Assembly: GCA_021774615.1 (NCBI GenBank) | Contig: JAJFIW010000039.1 | Location: 1-48,493, forward strand | Source: Alphaproteobacteria bacterium | GTDB taxonomy: Bacteria > Pseudomonadota > Alphaproteobacteria > UBA1280 > UBA6503 | Length of the DNA: 48,493 nt | Reading direction: 5' to 3' | Shown: in pieces, positions 31,191 to 39,979 of the stretch | How the letters are laid out: the number at the start of each line of letters is the position of its first letter | Position numbering within the stretch: the first letter of the stretch is position 1 | Made by a program: the position numbers and the translations under genes | The notes under the pieces: model-generated | Told to the model about the DNA's origin: nothing | Seen by the model: the letters and a program-made list of their open reading frames with translations, nothing else | The model's database searches: none

Positions 31191-32555
31191 CTAATTAACC
31201 TTCTTAGGAAGAAGAATACCAGTAGCACTATTTTCAATTATTAAATAAGTATTAGATATTTGCTTAATATCATCAGCTGTAATGTTATCAAGCTTGCTTA
31301 GCCATGTGCGGTAGCCATCGAGTGTGCCACCAACACTAAGCCATGCGCCTAGGCGGTAAGCTGTTTCGAATAAATCATCCCGAGCAAAAACATCACTCCC
31401 TTTTGACTGCATCCGTGCACGCAACAAAGCATCGTCATCAGTGCCATTTTTCTGCATTCTTGCAATAACTTTTTCTACTTCTTTTTCGATAACTTCGATA
31501 GATACACCGTCCTTAGGCTGCACTATAATGTCAAAAGTGCTCTCGTAACGGCTCGAAAGGTTGTAGCTAGCGCTGGCCGAGTCTGCCAATTTCTTTTTAA
31601 CTACCAATGTTTGGTAAAGTTCGCTGGTTACGCCACCACCTAAAATGTCTGAAAAAAGCATTAAGCCGAAAACATCTTTTTCCACTGGCTTTTCTTGCCC
31701 CGCAATACCAACATGTAAACTTGGTGCACGGTAACTACGTACCCATAGTGGTATTTGGGTGCGCTCGTCAACATGGGTAAAGCGTAGTGGTGCATCACGC
31801 AGTGGTTCAGGTTTAATGGTAGGGCGGTTGGGTGCTACATCAGGGTTCTTAATTGGGGCGTAATAAGTATTAGCAAGCCATTCAGCTTCCTCCAACTTAA
31901 TAGAGCCTGCCAAAATTACAATTGCATTTCGTGGTGCATAAAAGCGTTTGTACCAGTCTTGTGCGTCTTTAAGGGTGTAGCCCTCTATGTCTTTGCGCCA
32001 GCCAATAACAGGGTTACGGTACGGCAAAACCTTATATTGCTTCTCGTTAAAAGCTTCGAAAAATTTAGATACTGGGCGGCTGTCAACCCGCATGTTGCGC
32101 TCTTCTAGCACTACATTTCGCTCGGGTAAAAATGTATCGTTAGTAATGGCAAGGTTTGCCATGCGGTCGGCTTCCATCTCTACTGCTTGAACCAAATTAT
32201 CACGTGCAATTTTTTGGTAATAAGCCGTATAGTCGTAGCTAGTAAAAGCATTATCTTGCCCACCAAGGCGCGCAATTGTCTTAGAAAATTCACCTGGTTT
32301 TATTTTTTGGGTGCCTTTGAACATCATATGTTCAAGCATATGGGCAATACCAGTTTTGCCCACTGGTTCGTCTACTGAGCCTGCCCCATACCACACCATA
32401 TGCACAACCACAGGCGAGCGAAAATCAGGGACAACAACGACTTCTACACCGTTATCTAGTTTAAACTGATGGTAAATAGGTTCTTCTGCCGATTGCACAG
32501 ACATTGCTCCTGCTAAAACTACGATTATGCTTATAACTAATGTTTTAAGTACCAT
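31191..32555 (-). CDS. M16 family zinc peptidase, catalytic subunit
   Basis: The 454-residue protein has a signal peptide (residues 1-23, ending VQSA) and the inverted zinc motif HMLEH at residues 72-76, followed by a distal Glu region with ERNVVLEERNMR. The second, inactive half contains ILGGGVTSELYQTLVVKKKLA. These periplasmic proteases degrade small peptides, and pairs of active and inactive subunits are usual in alphaproteobacteria. The partner at 27094 is normally adjacent; here a three-gene block intervenes. The start is set only by the ATG. Confidence 0.9.
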   Translation of the reverse strand: MVLKTLVISIIVVLAGAMSVQSAEEPIYHQFKLDNGVEVVVVPDFRSPVVVHMVWYGAGSVDEPVGKTGIAHMLEHMMFKGTQKIKPGEFSKTIARLGGQDNAFTSYDYTAYYQKIARDNLVQAVEMEADRMANLAITNDTFLPERNVVLEERNMRVDSRPVSKFFEAFNEKQYKVLPYRNPVIGWRKDIEGYTLKDAQDWYKRFYAPRNAIVILAGSIKLEEAEWLANTYYAPIKNPDVAPNRPTIKPEPLRDAPLRFTHVDERTQIPLWVRSYRAPSLHVGIAGQEKPVEKDVFGLMLFSDILGGGVTSELYQTLVVKKKLADSASASYNLSSRYESTFDIIVQPKDGVSIEVIEKEVEKVIARMQKNGTDDDALLRARMQSKGSDVFARDDLFETAYRLGAWLSVGGTLDGYRTWLSKLDNITADDIKQISNTYLIIENSATGILLPKKVN

Positions 32556-32563
32556 GGCAGTGT

Positions 32564-32950
32564 TTATTTGCTATCTTTGTTACCGCCGAACATCCCTAAA
32601 AATCCATCGTCCTCGGCAGGTTTTGCCTCATCATCAAGAACATCGCGGATAGCAGGATCGGCCTTGTCAGTACCAGCTTGTTTAACAAGCCATGTGTCAG
32701 CCCCAGAAGCATGTTTTGTAGCTGAACCAGTCAGAATTTTTTGCGCTTGGGCACTACTGTCTTTGCTGCGTAATACGTCAGCCTCTGATTGCTTTTGCTC
32801 TGAAGGTGGGCGCAACTCAAAATGTGGAGGAACAGTAAGCGGAGGGCCTGCAACAACTGCCATTTCGTCTGGCATTCTGTTATTACCAACTAAACCGCCA
32901 CAACCAGCTAAAGCAAAAGCTGTTAACACTATAATTATTTTCCCGTTCAC
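32564..32950 (-). CDS. DUF3035 family lipoprotein
   Basis: The 128-residue protein has a lipoprotein signal peptide (MNGKIIIVLTAFALAGCGG, lipobox LAGC) and then RMPDEMAVVAGPPLTVPPHFELRPP, the hallmark of the DUF3035 family, followed by a charged low-complexity tail ending GMFGGNKDSK. DUF3035 lipoproteins commonly lie between lspA and the M16 peptidase in alphaproteobacteria, as here. Function unknown. It overlaps lspA by 4 bp (ATGA). Confidence 0.82.
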   Translation of the reverse strand: MNGKIIIVLTAFALAGCGGLVGNNRMPDEMAVVAGPPLTVPPHFELRPPSEQKQSEADVLRSKDSSAQAQKILTGSATKHASGADTWLVKQAGTDKADPAIRDVLDDEAKPAEDDGFLGMFGGNKDSK

Positions 32951-33450
32951 GATTTTAATTCCCCCTGTTGTGTTCTAGTCTTACGCCATTCGATAATAGT
33001 ATCTAGCAAAATAAGTATAACGCCAATATTAATTGCAATATCTGCAACATTAAACGTAGGAAATGACCATTGCTTATGGTAAAAGTCAATAAAATCAACA
33101 ACTCCACCTAGCCATAGCCTGTCTACTAAATTGCCAACAGCACCGCCAACAATACAACCTACACCAGCTTGGAACAAAGCACCACCTTGCACCATAATAT
33201 GGATAAATATTAGGCTAATTATAGCTGCAAACCCAGCCAAAGCCATTGGTAGCCAGTCGTGCGGCATATCTGCCAAAAAGCTAAACGATACACCCCTATT
33301 TATTGAGAACGAAAAGTTTAGCAAGCCCTCTATAATTTGCTGTCTTTGCAGCCCTAAATTTTCTAGCGCCCAATATTTAGAGGCTTGGTCTGCGGCAAAC
33401 CATACAAGGGCTAACCTTAACCCTAATTTCCTTGCGAAAATATATGGCAT
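32947..33450 (-). CDS. lspA: Lipoprotein signal peptidase (SPase II)
   Basis: The 167-residue protein has four membrane segments and both aspartyl active-site motifs: GNLVDRLWLGGVVDFIDFY and NVADIAINIGV. The two catalytic Asp residues are in NLVD and NVAD. It cleaves the signal peptides of prolipoproteins such as the DUF3035 protein next door. It starts at the stop of ileS (1-bp overlap) and is coupled to DUF3035, giving the usual ribF-ileS-lspA order. Confidence 0.95.
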   Translation of the reverse strand: MPYIFARKLGLRLALVWFAADQASKYWALENLGLQRQQIIEGLLNFSFSINRGVSFSFLADMPHDWLPMALAGFAAIISLIFIHIMVQGGALFQAGVGCIVGGAVGNLVDRLWLGGVVDFIDFYHKQWSFPTFNVADIAINIGVILILLDTIIEWRKTRTQQGELKS

Positions 33451-36284
33451 TATGCAGCAACCTCGGCATTGTTTATTTCAGCATCAGCACAACGGCTGCA
33501 CAAATCAGGCTGGCTGGCATCGGTACCAATATCGGCCATGTGTTGCCAACAACGTGGGCATTTACCGTGGTTAGTAACAGCTACTTTTATTTCTGTGCTG
33601 TCGCCTTCGCTCATAGAAAACTCTGCCGCCATAAGAAGCTCTAGCATGTTTATGTCTGCTACAACCTTATAAACATCCTTAGCTACAATGGCTGTAATGT
33701 CTGTTGTTGCATTTGTTTTAACTAGGCCTTGCTCACGCAGAGGCTCTACAGCTTTATTAATATTGTGGCGCAGACCCCAAATAGTTTGCCACTTTTCTTC
33801 TAGTGCGGGCACATGCCAAGCTTCATCACCAGCAAAAAATGGCTGTAGGTGGATGCTTTCAGCATCAGTATGCGTTGCGTGCCATACTTCATCGGTAGTA
33901 AATGGTAGTAGTGGTGCCAAATGCGTTGTAAGCCCTTGGAGCAAGGCAAACAACACGGTTTGGCAAGCTCGGCGACGTTCGCTATTTTTAACGTCACAAT
34001 ACAAAGCGTCTTTACGGATATCAAAATAAAGGTTCGATAGTTCGGTAGCACAGAAATTGTGCAAACCTTGGTAAACCCGATTAAACTGGTATTGCTCGTA
34101 AGACTTTTGCGCCTCTACCATTTCTGTTTGCAGGCGGCTTAGTACCCATTTTTCAAGCTCGGGTAAGTCATTATAAGCAACTGCATGTTTAGATTGGTCA
34201 AAGTCGCTCAAGTTACCAATTAAATAGCGGAACGTATTACGCAAACGGCGGTAGCTATCGGTAGTGCTTTTAATAATATCGTTTGATACTCGCACATCTT
34301 CGCGGTAGTCGCTTGCTGCAATCCATAACCGTACAATGTCCATCCCGTATTGGGAAATAAGCTTTTCTGGTGCAATAACATTACCAACAGACTTAGACAT
34401 TTTGCGCCCATTGCCATCAACCACAAAGCCATGGGTTAATACTGCTTTATACGGAGCATGGCCAATAATTGCAGCCCCAGTAAGTAAGCTAGTATGGAAC
34501 CAACCACGGTGTTGGTCGGAACCCTCAAGGTATAAGTCGGCAGGGGTGGTAGAGTCTCGGTCGCTATATTGCAGGTCATCACGCAAGCCCAAAACATGTA
34601 GCCATGTGGTGCCACTGTCGAACCATACATCAAGTATATCGGTTTCTTTTTCTAGGTCGGCGATATTTCCTGCATAGCTATAGCCTTCTAGCAGTTCAGC
34701 TGTGCTCATGGTTTCCCAAGCGTCAATGCCGTGCTTTTCTACTTTACTAGCAATAGCTTCAAAAGCGGCTTTGTCCATTAGTGGTTCGCCAGTTTTTTGA
34801 TCGGTGAAGATAGTTATCGGCACACCCCATACCCGCTGCCGAGATATACACCAGTCAGGGCGGCCTTCAATCATTCCGCGGATGCGCTTATAACCTGTTT
34901 CTGGTATCCAACCACCATTTTTTTGGATGTCGTCGATAGATTGCAGCGCTTTTTGGCGAATTCCCGATTTATCAAGTTCTACAAACCATTGTGGTGTAGT
35001 ACGGAAAATAAGCGGTGCTTTCGAGCGCCAACTAACAGGATAACTGTGTTTATATTTGTACGATTTTAGCAATACTGCTTTTTCACGCATGTGGGTTAAA
35101 ATAGCGTCTTGCGCTTTCCAGATATTAAGACCTGCTAATTTAAGCCCATCAGCAAAGCTGTCGTCGTCAACAAATTCTTCGTAGGCACCATCACCAGCAA
35201 CTGGGCAAACTAGGTCAAGCCCAGCTTTTTTGCCTAGCTCAAAGTCTTCCGCACCGTGCGCTGGCGCAATATGCACAAAACCTGTCCCGCTTTCGACTGT
35301 AACATGGTCGCCAGCTAGCATTGGCACTATTCTATCCATAAACGGATGGTTTAATTTCGTATCTGCAAAATTAGTGCCTAGTTGTGGCTCAGTTGTTTCG
35401 TATTCGCTAATTTTAAGAGTACTGGCAAAATCCTCAACCAAATCGCTAGCAACCCAAAAACGTTTGCCTGCATAGTGCTCGTTAATATGGGGTGGGTGGC
35501 TGTCGTCAGCTTTAATAGTTAATGCTACATATTCCACCTCGTCACTATAGGCTACCGCACGGTTTGCGGGCATAGTCCACGGGGTAGTAGTCCAGATAAC
35601 GACATATTCATCATCTTTACCAACTACTGGGAAAGTTACATAAATAGCCATAGATGTATGGTCTTGGTATTCGATTTCTGCTTCTGCTAAAGCTGTACCC
35701 TCAACCGTTGACCAGTTAACCGACTTAACCCCTCTGTAAACAGCACCACTAGCTGCCATTGCACCCAAAGCACGGACAATACCAGCCTCGTTGCCTTTAT
35801 CCATAGTTAGGTACGGTTTATCTAAATCGGCAACTACGCCAATCCGCCGCCAGTCTTCTTTTTGTGCGCCTACCCATTGTTTAGCCTCTTTACGGCACAA
35901 ATCACGCAATTGAGAAATTGATAACTCATCTTTGCTACTACTGTTTTTACGTAAATCTTGCTCTACCTTCCATTCGATCGGCAAACCATGGCAATCCCAC
36001 CCTGGTACAAATGGGGTACGGTAACCTGCCATCATCTTCGAGCGCACCACAAAGTCTTTTAATGAACAGCTCAGCACATGGCCAACATGGAAATTACCAT
36101 TAGCATACGGAGGGCCGCAATGGAGCAGGAATGTACCTTTCGGAGCATCTTTAGCAAGCATTTTGTTGTAAATGCCTTCTTCCTGCCAACGTTTTATCCA
36201 CTTAGGCTCTTGTTGTGGCAAGCCTGCACGCATCGGGAAATCAGTTTGAGGAAGGTTTACTGTATAAGTTTGTTTATCGCTCAT
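33450..36284 (-). CDS. ileS: Isoleucyl-tRNA synthetase
   Basis: The 944-residue class I synthetase has the HIGH-type motif PPYANGNFHVGHVLS, the editing domain (TTTPWTMPANRAV), GSDQHRGWF, the KMSKSVGN loop and the C-terminal zinc site CPRCWQH...CSRC. This is the bacterial-type IleRS (type 1). It charges tRNA-Ile in the cytoplasm and edits Val. The ATG lies 11 bp inside the 3' end of ribF, so the two genes are translationally linked. Confidence 0.97.
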   Translation of the reverse strand: MSDKQTYTVNLPQTDFPMRAGLPQQEPKWIKRWQEEGIYNKMLAKDAPKGTFLLHCGPPYANGNFHVGHVLSCSLKDFVVRSKMMAGYRTPFVPGWDCHGLPIEWKVEQDLRKNSSSKDELSISQLRDLCRKEAKQWVGAQKEDWRRIGVVADLDKPYLTMDKGNEAGIVRALGAMAASGAVYRGVKSVNWSTVEGTALAEAEIEYQDHTSMAIYVTFPVVGKDDEYVVIWTTTPWTMPANRAVAYSDEVEYVALTIKADDSHPPHINEHYAGKRFWVASDLVEDFASTLKISEYETTEPQLGTNFADTKLNHPFMDRIVPMLAGDHVTVESGTGFVHIAPAHGAEDFELGKKAGLDLVCPVAGDGAYEEFVDDDSFADGLKLAGLNIWKAQDAILTHMREKAVLLKSYKYKHSYPVSWRSKAPLIFRTTPQWFVELDKSGIRQKALQSIDDIQKNGGWIPETGYKRIRGMIEGRPDWCISRQRVWGVPITIFTDQKTGEPLMDKAAFEAIASKVEKHGIDAWETMSTAELLEGYSYAGNIADLEKETDILDVWFDSGTTWLHVLGLRDDLQYSDRDSTTPADLYLEGSDQHRGWFHTSLLTGAAIIGHAPYKAVLTHGFVVDGNGRKMSKSVGNVIAPEKLISQYGMDIVRLWIAASDYREDVRVSNDIIKSTTDSYRRLRNTFRYLIGNLSDFDQSKHAVAYNDLPELEKWVLSRLQTEMVEAQKSYEQYQFNRVYQGLHNFCATELSNLYFDIRKDALYCDVKNSERRRACQTVLFALLQGLTTHLAPLLPFTTDEVWHATHTDAESIHLQPFFAGDEAWHVPALEEKWQTIWGLRHNINKAVEPLREQGLVKTNATTDITAIVAKDVYKVVADINMLELLMAAEFSMSEGDSTEIKVAVTNHGKCPRCWQHMADIGTDASQPDLCSRCADAEINNAEVAA

Positions 36285-37095
36285 CGGTGTTTAAACTCTC
36301 GAAAGTTATGGTCGTTCTAGTTGGGTTATTAAGATAGCACTGTAAAGTGGTATTATCAGTAGTTATGGCAGTGACTTTACCATTTTTTAGCCCTAAATTA
36401 CCAGCACAACCTATACCATTGTGCGTTATTTTTATAGGATAATCGCCATTTCCGAACACTTTAAGTGATTTTGCCATAACCCCTACTTTAGGCACAGCCT
36501 GCACGGTTATGCACCTACCAAAAATATTTGTGGCTTTAGCAATGTCTTTTCCTGCTAATGCTGCCCTTATAGAGGTGGAGGAATAAACCCCATCACCGCG
36601 CACAGCTTCAACAACGGTAACTCCATAATTATTAGAGTTGCCCATATCTTTTAGAGTAGCTAACCCTGCCGACCTGTCACGGCCAAAGGCAAAGTCGTGC
36701 CCTACTACTACGTGTTTTGCGTGCAAAACATTTATTAAAGTATTTTTTACAAAGTCTTCAGGGGAAGTGCGAGCATACAAGCGAGTGAACCGCAGAACGT
36801 AAATACCGTCAGCACCACACCCCGCCAAAAGGCGGCATTTTTCGGCAAACCCTGTTAATTGCAGAGGGGCTGTTTGGGGTTGCAAAACCACCCGAGGGTG
36901 CGGCTCGAATGTTACCACTATCAACGGCAACCCAAGGGCTTTAGCCTTATCACTCGCCACCCGTAATACTTCTTGGTGCCCTTTATGGACGCCATCAAAA
37001 TTACCAATCGCAACAACACTACCATTTGCAGCCAACGGCATAGTGTCTCTATGTCGGCAGATATAAACCATGTACTTAACTTTATCCTCTTGCAA
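36274..37095 (-). CDS. ribF: RibF-like FMN adenylyltransferase with shortened, degenerate flavokinase region
   Basis: The N-terminal domain is a good FAD synthetase: VVAIGNFDGVHKGHQEVL, VTFEPHPRVVL, VVGHDFAFGRDRSAG and the end TSIRAALAGKDI. The usual C-terminal riboflavin kinase domain (about 120 residues with GRTLGFPTAN and GVY motifs) is replaced by about 80 residues in which neither motif is seen. The total is 273 residues against about 310. The protein may therefore make FAD from FMN but not FMN from riboflavin. Context (before ileS) fits ribF. The start could be at an internal Met (MVYICRH) a few codons downstream. Confidence 0.85.
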   Translation of the reverse strand: MQEDKVKYMVYICRHRDTMPLAANGSVVAIGNFDGVHKGHQEVLRVASDKAKALGLPLIVVTFEPHPRVVLQPQTAPLQLTGFAEKCRLLAGCGADGIYVLRFTRLYARTSPEDFVKNTLINVLHAKHVVVGHDFAFGRDRSAGLATLKDMGNSNNYGVTVVEAVRGDGVYSSTSIRAALAGKDIAKATNIFGRCITVQAVPKVGVMAKSLKVFGNGDYPIKITHNGIGCAGNLGLKNGKVTAITTDNTTLQCYLNNPTRTTITFESLNTDER

Positions 37096-37184
37096 AAACT
37101 AATAATTTTGATTATCGTCATTTTTACAAGTAACACCATCTTTTTATTTTTTCTTCTTTATTCTCTACTATTAAGAGGCTAAAC

Positions 37185-37559
37185 ATGAAGACCTTCGTAC
37201 TTCTGGCCATAGTTACTGTGGTTAGTTTCGGCATTGGGTTTATTAATATTAAACTTGCAGCATATACTGCAGATATAGGAATGCTTTTATCAATATTCCT
37301 AATCTACAAGTTATGGCGCTTATCGCAGCCAGAGCAAACTCCGGAAACAAAAAAAGCGTTCAAAAGCTTACTATTCTGGCTTTATTTTGCTGCAATTACT
37401 TTTTTATTACCGTCAGCAAGCATAGCGTTTATAAGTATTCCGCTTGGTGAAGAAAATATTTACCTTGCAGTCGGATTTACTATGGCAGCTATTTATTTAG
37501 CAAAAAAAATTATAGATTTCACCAAGGTTATTGAAGAACCTGACGGAAGCTCTCAATAA
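37185..37559 (+). CDS. Small 4-TM membrane protein
   Basis: The 124-residue protein has an N-terminal hydrophobic pair (residues 1-42), a hydrophilic stretch with LSQPEQTPETKKAF, and two more membrane segments (about 64-110) before a short charged tail. It shares this layout, though little sequence, with the two following genes. A pyrimidine-rich tract (37138-37168) lies upstream, with AAGAGG before the ATG. It is unrecognised. Confidence 0.6.
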   Translation: MKTFVLLAIVTVVSFGIGFINIKLAAYTADIGMLLSIFLIYKLWRLSQPEQTPETKKAFKSLLFWLYFAAITFLLPSASIAFISIPLGEENIYLAVGFTMAAIYLAKKIIDFTKVIEEPDGSSQ

Positions 37560-37592
37560 CTTTCTTTCCTCTCCATATATTAAAGGTGACTT

Positions 37593-37922
37593 ATGTTTAA
37601 ATATATCCTGATACTAATGTTAATCGTAGCTGGAAGTTTTGGTGCAGGCATTGTATCGCCAGCATTATGCTTTATGATTCTTGTAGCATCAGCAGTAATA
37701 TCAATAATTATGATTTTTGTCCTTTTAATTAATGGCAGAACACCGCTTCTTAATTTTTGGACGTTGATTGCAATATCTACTCTATTTGCAGCAGCCACAG
37801 CCTCGCAACTAGGCGCACATGAAACCAATTTTGCAATAGCTCTGACAATTATTCTTGTAGGTGTAGTTATAACGGCTGTTAATGCTGCCAGAAAAATTGT
37901 GTTAGCAGGTACTGCAAGATAA
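37593..37922 (+). CDS. Small 4-TM membrane protein
   Basis: The 109-residue hydrophobic protein has TM pairs at about 1-50 and 55-100. The motif GIVSPAL resembles GVASPEL in the protein at 38065, suggesting a common origin. AAAGGTGAC precedes the ATG. It is followed by a strong terminator. Its function is unknown. Confidence 0.6.
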   Translation: MFKYILILMLIVAGSFGAGIVSPALCFMILVASAVISIIMIFVLLINGRTPLLNFWTLIAISTLFAAATASQLGAHETNFAIALTIILVGVVITAVNAARKIVLAGTAR

Positions 37923-37935
37923 GCATTTAACGAGT

Positions 37936-37971
37936 ATAAAAGCCGCCACCACCATGTGGTGGCTTTTATAC
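37936..37971 (+). terminator. Bidirectional terminator
   Basis: TATAAAAGCC pairs with GGCTTTTATA, extended by an inner CCAC/GTGG pairing, and is followed by CTTTT. Confidence 0.78.
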
Positions 37972-38064
37972 TTTTGCACTTGTATATAACAAAATAAGTA
38001 CCTATGCTATTGATACTAATTGATTCATCTTTTTTATCTGTTTCATTCCCTAAAAGGTATTATT

Positions 38065-38391
38065 ATGGCATACGTAATTACCGCAATTCTAGCAATTATA
38101 GTTGCTTTCTCTAGTGGGGTTGCCTCACCAGAACTCGCAACTAAAATCTCATGGATGGCACTCTTAAGTGGTTTATTCATGTCTTATATGAACAAGCAAC
38201 AATTTGAAGGGCAAAACCTTAATATTAATTATTTAGTATTTATGATGTTCTCAGCCTTTTTATTTACAAGGTCTGGTATGATGCTGGCAAATGCTGACGT
38301 AAATACCGCAGTTATTTTGTCTATGGCAGGGCTCTATATTATGGGAAGAGCATTCCCAAAAAAAGAACCCGAGCAAGCACCTACCAAATAA
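38065..38391 (+). CDS. Small 4-TM membrane protein
   Basis: The 108-residue protein starts at MAYVITAILAII; AAAAGGT precedes this ATG, while an earlier in-frame ATG at 38020 has none. It has four hydrophobic segments and a charged C-terminal tail (PKKEPEQAPTK). The last codons belong to a 94-bp sequence repeated after the next gene. Upstream is the tract ATCTTTTTTATCTGTTTC (38027-38044), about 18 nt beyond a TATGCT box. Confidence 0.62.
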   Translation: MAYVITAILAIIVAFSSGVASPELATKISWMALLSGLFMSYMNKQQFEGQNLNINYLVFMMFSAFLFTRSGMMLANADVNTAVILSMAGLYIMGRAFPKKEPEQAPTK

Positions 38392-38455
38392 TTAACGAAA
38401 TTAGAAACAATAAAAAGCCGCTCTGTAATGAGCGGCTTTTTGCATGTGTAGTATT
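38362..38455 (+). repeat. Direct repeat, left copy (about 94 bp)
   Basis: The segment from the last codons of the 38065 gene through its terminator matches 39878-39972 with few differences; the offset is 1516 bp. The pair brackets the repeat-protein gene. Confidence 0.85.
38412..38441 (+). terminator. Terminator in the left direct repeat
   Basis: AAAAAGCCGCTC pairs with GAGCGGCTTTTT around TGTAAT. Confidence 0.8.
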
Positions 38456-38582
38456 GAAAATACTTATAATAATCACCATACTTTGCAAAGGGACAGATAA
38501 CTTAAATTTAGTAAAGTTTTTACAAGAGTTTATGATTGGTTATTGCATAAGTTTTATTGTTATCATTAGGGTGGGCAAAGAT

Positions 38583-39872
38583 ATGTTTTCAAGGAAATTA
38601 AATAAGTTAGCATTAGCAGTGCTTGTTATATCTTCTGTTGTGTCAGGCATAGCTACAGTGTCTTATGCGCAAGGAATACATCAAGATAATGGGCGAGAGG
38701 TCGATAGCTCTAAATCAATCCCTAACGATGCTTACACTACTTTTATTACAAATAACAAAGAAATTATAGACTCATTTTCAATAGCAATACAAAACCCTAG
38801 AATTAACAGGGAGATTTCAAAAGTTCGACAAAGAAAAACCTCAACTATTGAGTCATGGAATGCAGTTAAAGTAGCTATAACTAAAATTGACATTAGCCAA
38901 ACAGTTGCAGATAGAATTGTTGAGATTTTGAGACATCAGAAAAATAAAAATGAAAGTGTACGGTTTCTTAGATTTATTAGAGATACAAAATTACCTGATA
39001 GACCAGTTTCAGATAATGATACCCGCAAGAGTATAGCAGAAAAAAGTAACCAAGAACGCACAGTGCAAATTGATAAACATATTGATAAATTAGCAGCAAC
39101 AGGCATGTTCCCAAAAGAGGAATTAGACAAGAAGCGTTCGCTTCTTATGAATCGATTAGCCATAACTAGACAAATAGGAACAGTGAGCACACCAATGACT
39201 GCTGAGGAAAAGGCGATTGCCATTACTACATTCAATAATGCTTTTAGGGCTTCTAGAAATAGCGGAGATACAACAGTTTCTCCAGAGCTTCGTGCATTAG
39301 CCGTTGCCGCTAGAGGAGAAGAGTTTGCCGCCAGAATATCGAGAACAGTTGCTGCTACTGGCGCAAGAGAGGCTTCTACTCTTAGAAATGCCACTACTGG
39401 AAATAAAACAACTACTACCGTTGGAAGGACTCCTGAGGAAAAGGCGATTGCTATTACTACATTCAATAATGCTTTTAGGGCTTCTAGAAATAACGGAGAT
39501 ACAACAGTTTCTCCAGAGCTTCGTGCATTAGCCGTTGCCGCTAGAGGAGAAGAGTTTGCCGCCAGAATATCGAGAACAGTTGCTGCTACTGGCGCAAGAG
39601 AGGCTCCTACTCTTAGAAATACCGCCACTACTGGAAATAAAACAACTACTACCGTTGGAAGGACTGCTGAGGAAAAGGCGATTGCCATTACTACATTCAA
39701 CAATGCTTTTAGGGCTTCTAGAAATAACGGAGATACAACAGTCTCTCCAGAGCTTCGTGCATTAGCCGTTGCCGCTAGAGGAGAAGAGTTTGCCGCCAGA
39801 ATATCGAAAACAGTTGCTGCTACTGGCGCAAGAGAAGCTCATACTCTTAGAAATACCGCTGCTGATAAATAA
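38583..39872 (+). CDS. Secreted Ala/Thr-rich protein with three near-identical 77-residue repeats
   Basis: From the ATG at 38583 the protein has 429 residues and a signal peptide (MFSRKLNKLALAVLVISSVV, ending SYAQ). A frame starting at 38454 would add a poorly supported 43-residue extension. After a helical region (about 30-200) come three tandem copies of a unit running from EEKAIAITTFNNAFRASRN through TTVSPELRALAVAARGEEF to GNKTTTTVGR. The last copy is truncated. The units are almost identical in DNA. The protein may be extracellular or periplasmic. No family is recognised. Confidence 0.68.
   Translation: MFSRKLNKLALAVLVISSVVSGIATVSYAQGIHQDNGREVDSSKSIPNDAYTTFITNNKEIIDSFSIAIQNPRINREISKVRQRKTSTIESWNAVKVAITKIDISQTVADRIVEILRHQKNKNESVRFLRFIRDTKLPDRPVSDNDTRKSIAEKSNQERTVQIDKHIDKLAATGMFPKEELDKKRSLLMNRLAITRQIGTVSTPMTAEEKAIAITTFNNAFRASRNSGDTTVSPELRALAVAARGEEFAARISRTVAATGAREASTLRNATTGNKTTTTVGRTPEEKAIAITTFNNAFRASRNNGDTTVSPELRALAVAARGEEFAARISRTVAATGAREAPTLRNTATTGNKTTTTVGRTAEEKAIAITTFNNAFRASRNNGDTTVSPELRALAVAARGEEFAARISKTVAATGAREAHTLRNTAADK
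39204..39872 (+). repeat. Three in-frame tandem repeats of 231-234 bp
   Basis: Unit starts at 39204, 39435 and 39669 share GAGGAAAAGGCGATTGC. Unit lengths are 231, 234 and about 204 bp (truncated). Near-identity at DNA level, including third positions, indicates recent expansion or gene conversion. Confidence 0.9.
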
Positions 39873-39877
39873 ACGAT

Positions 39878-39972
39878 AAAGAAACAAAGCAAGCACCTAC
39901 CAAATAATTAACTAAATTAGAAACAATAAAAAGCCGCTCTGTAACGAGCGGCTTTTTGCATATGGTAGTATT
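39878..39972 (+). repeat. Direct repeat, right copy
   Basis: Matches 38362-38455 and includes a second copy of the terminator and the ghost of the last codons (GCACCTACCAAATAA) of the 38065 gene. Confidence 0.85.
39928..39957 (+). terminator. Terminator in the right direct repeat
   Basis: AAAAAGCCGCTC pairs with GAGCGGCTTTTT around TGTAAC. It serves the repeat-protein gene and, on the other strand, the end of fliE. Confidence 0.8.
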
Positions 39973-39979
39973 TAAATTA

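Noticed and set aside
38936-39703. 255-residue open frame antisense to the repeat-protein gene
   Set aside because: It exists because the tandem repeats on the plus strand happen to lack stops in this frame. It has no ribosome site, and its composition mirrors the repeats.
39204-39872. CRISPR-like or other array of repeats
   Set aside because: Units are contiguous, 231-234 bp, in frame, and there are no spacers.
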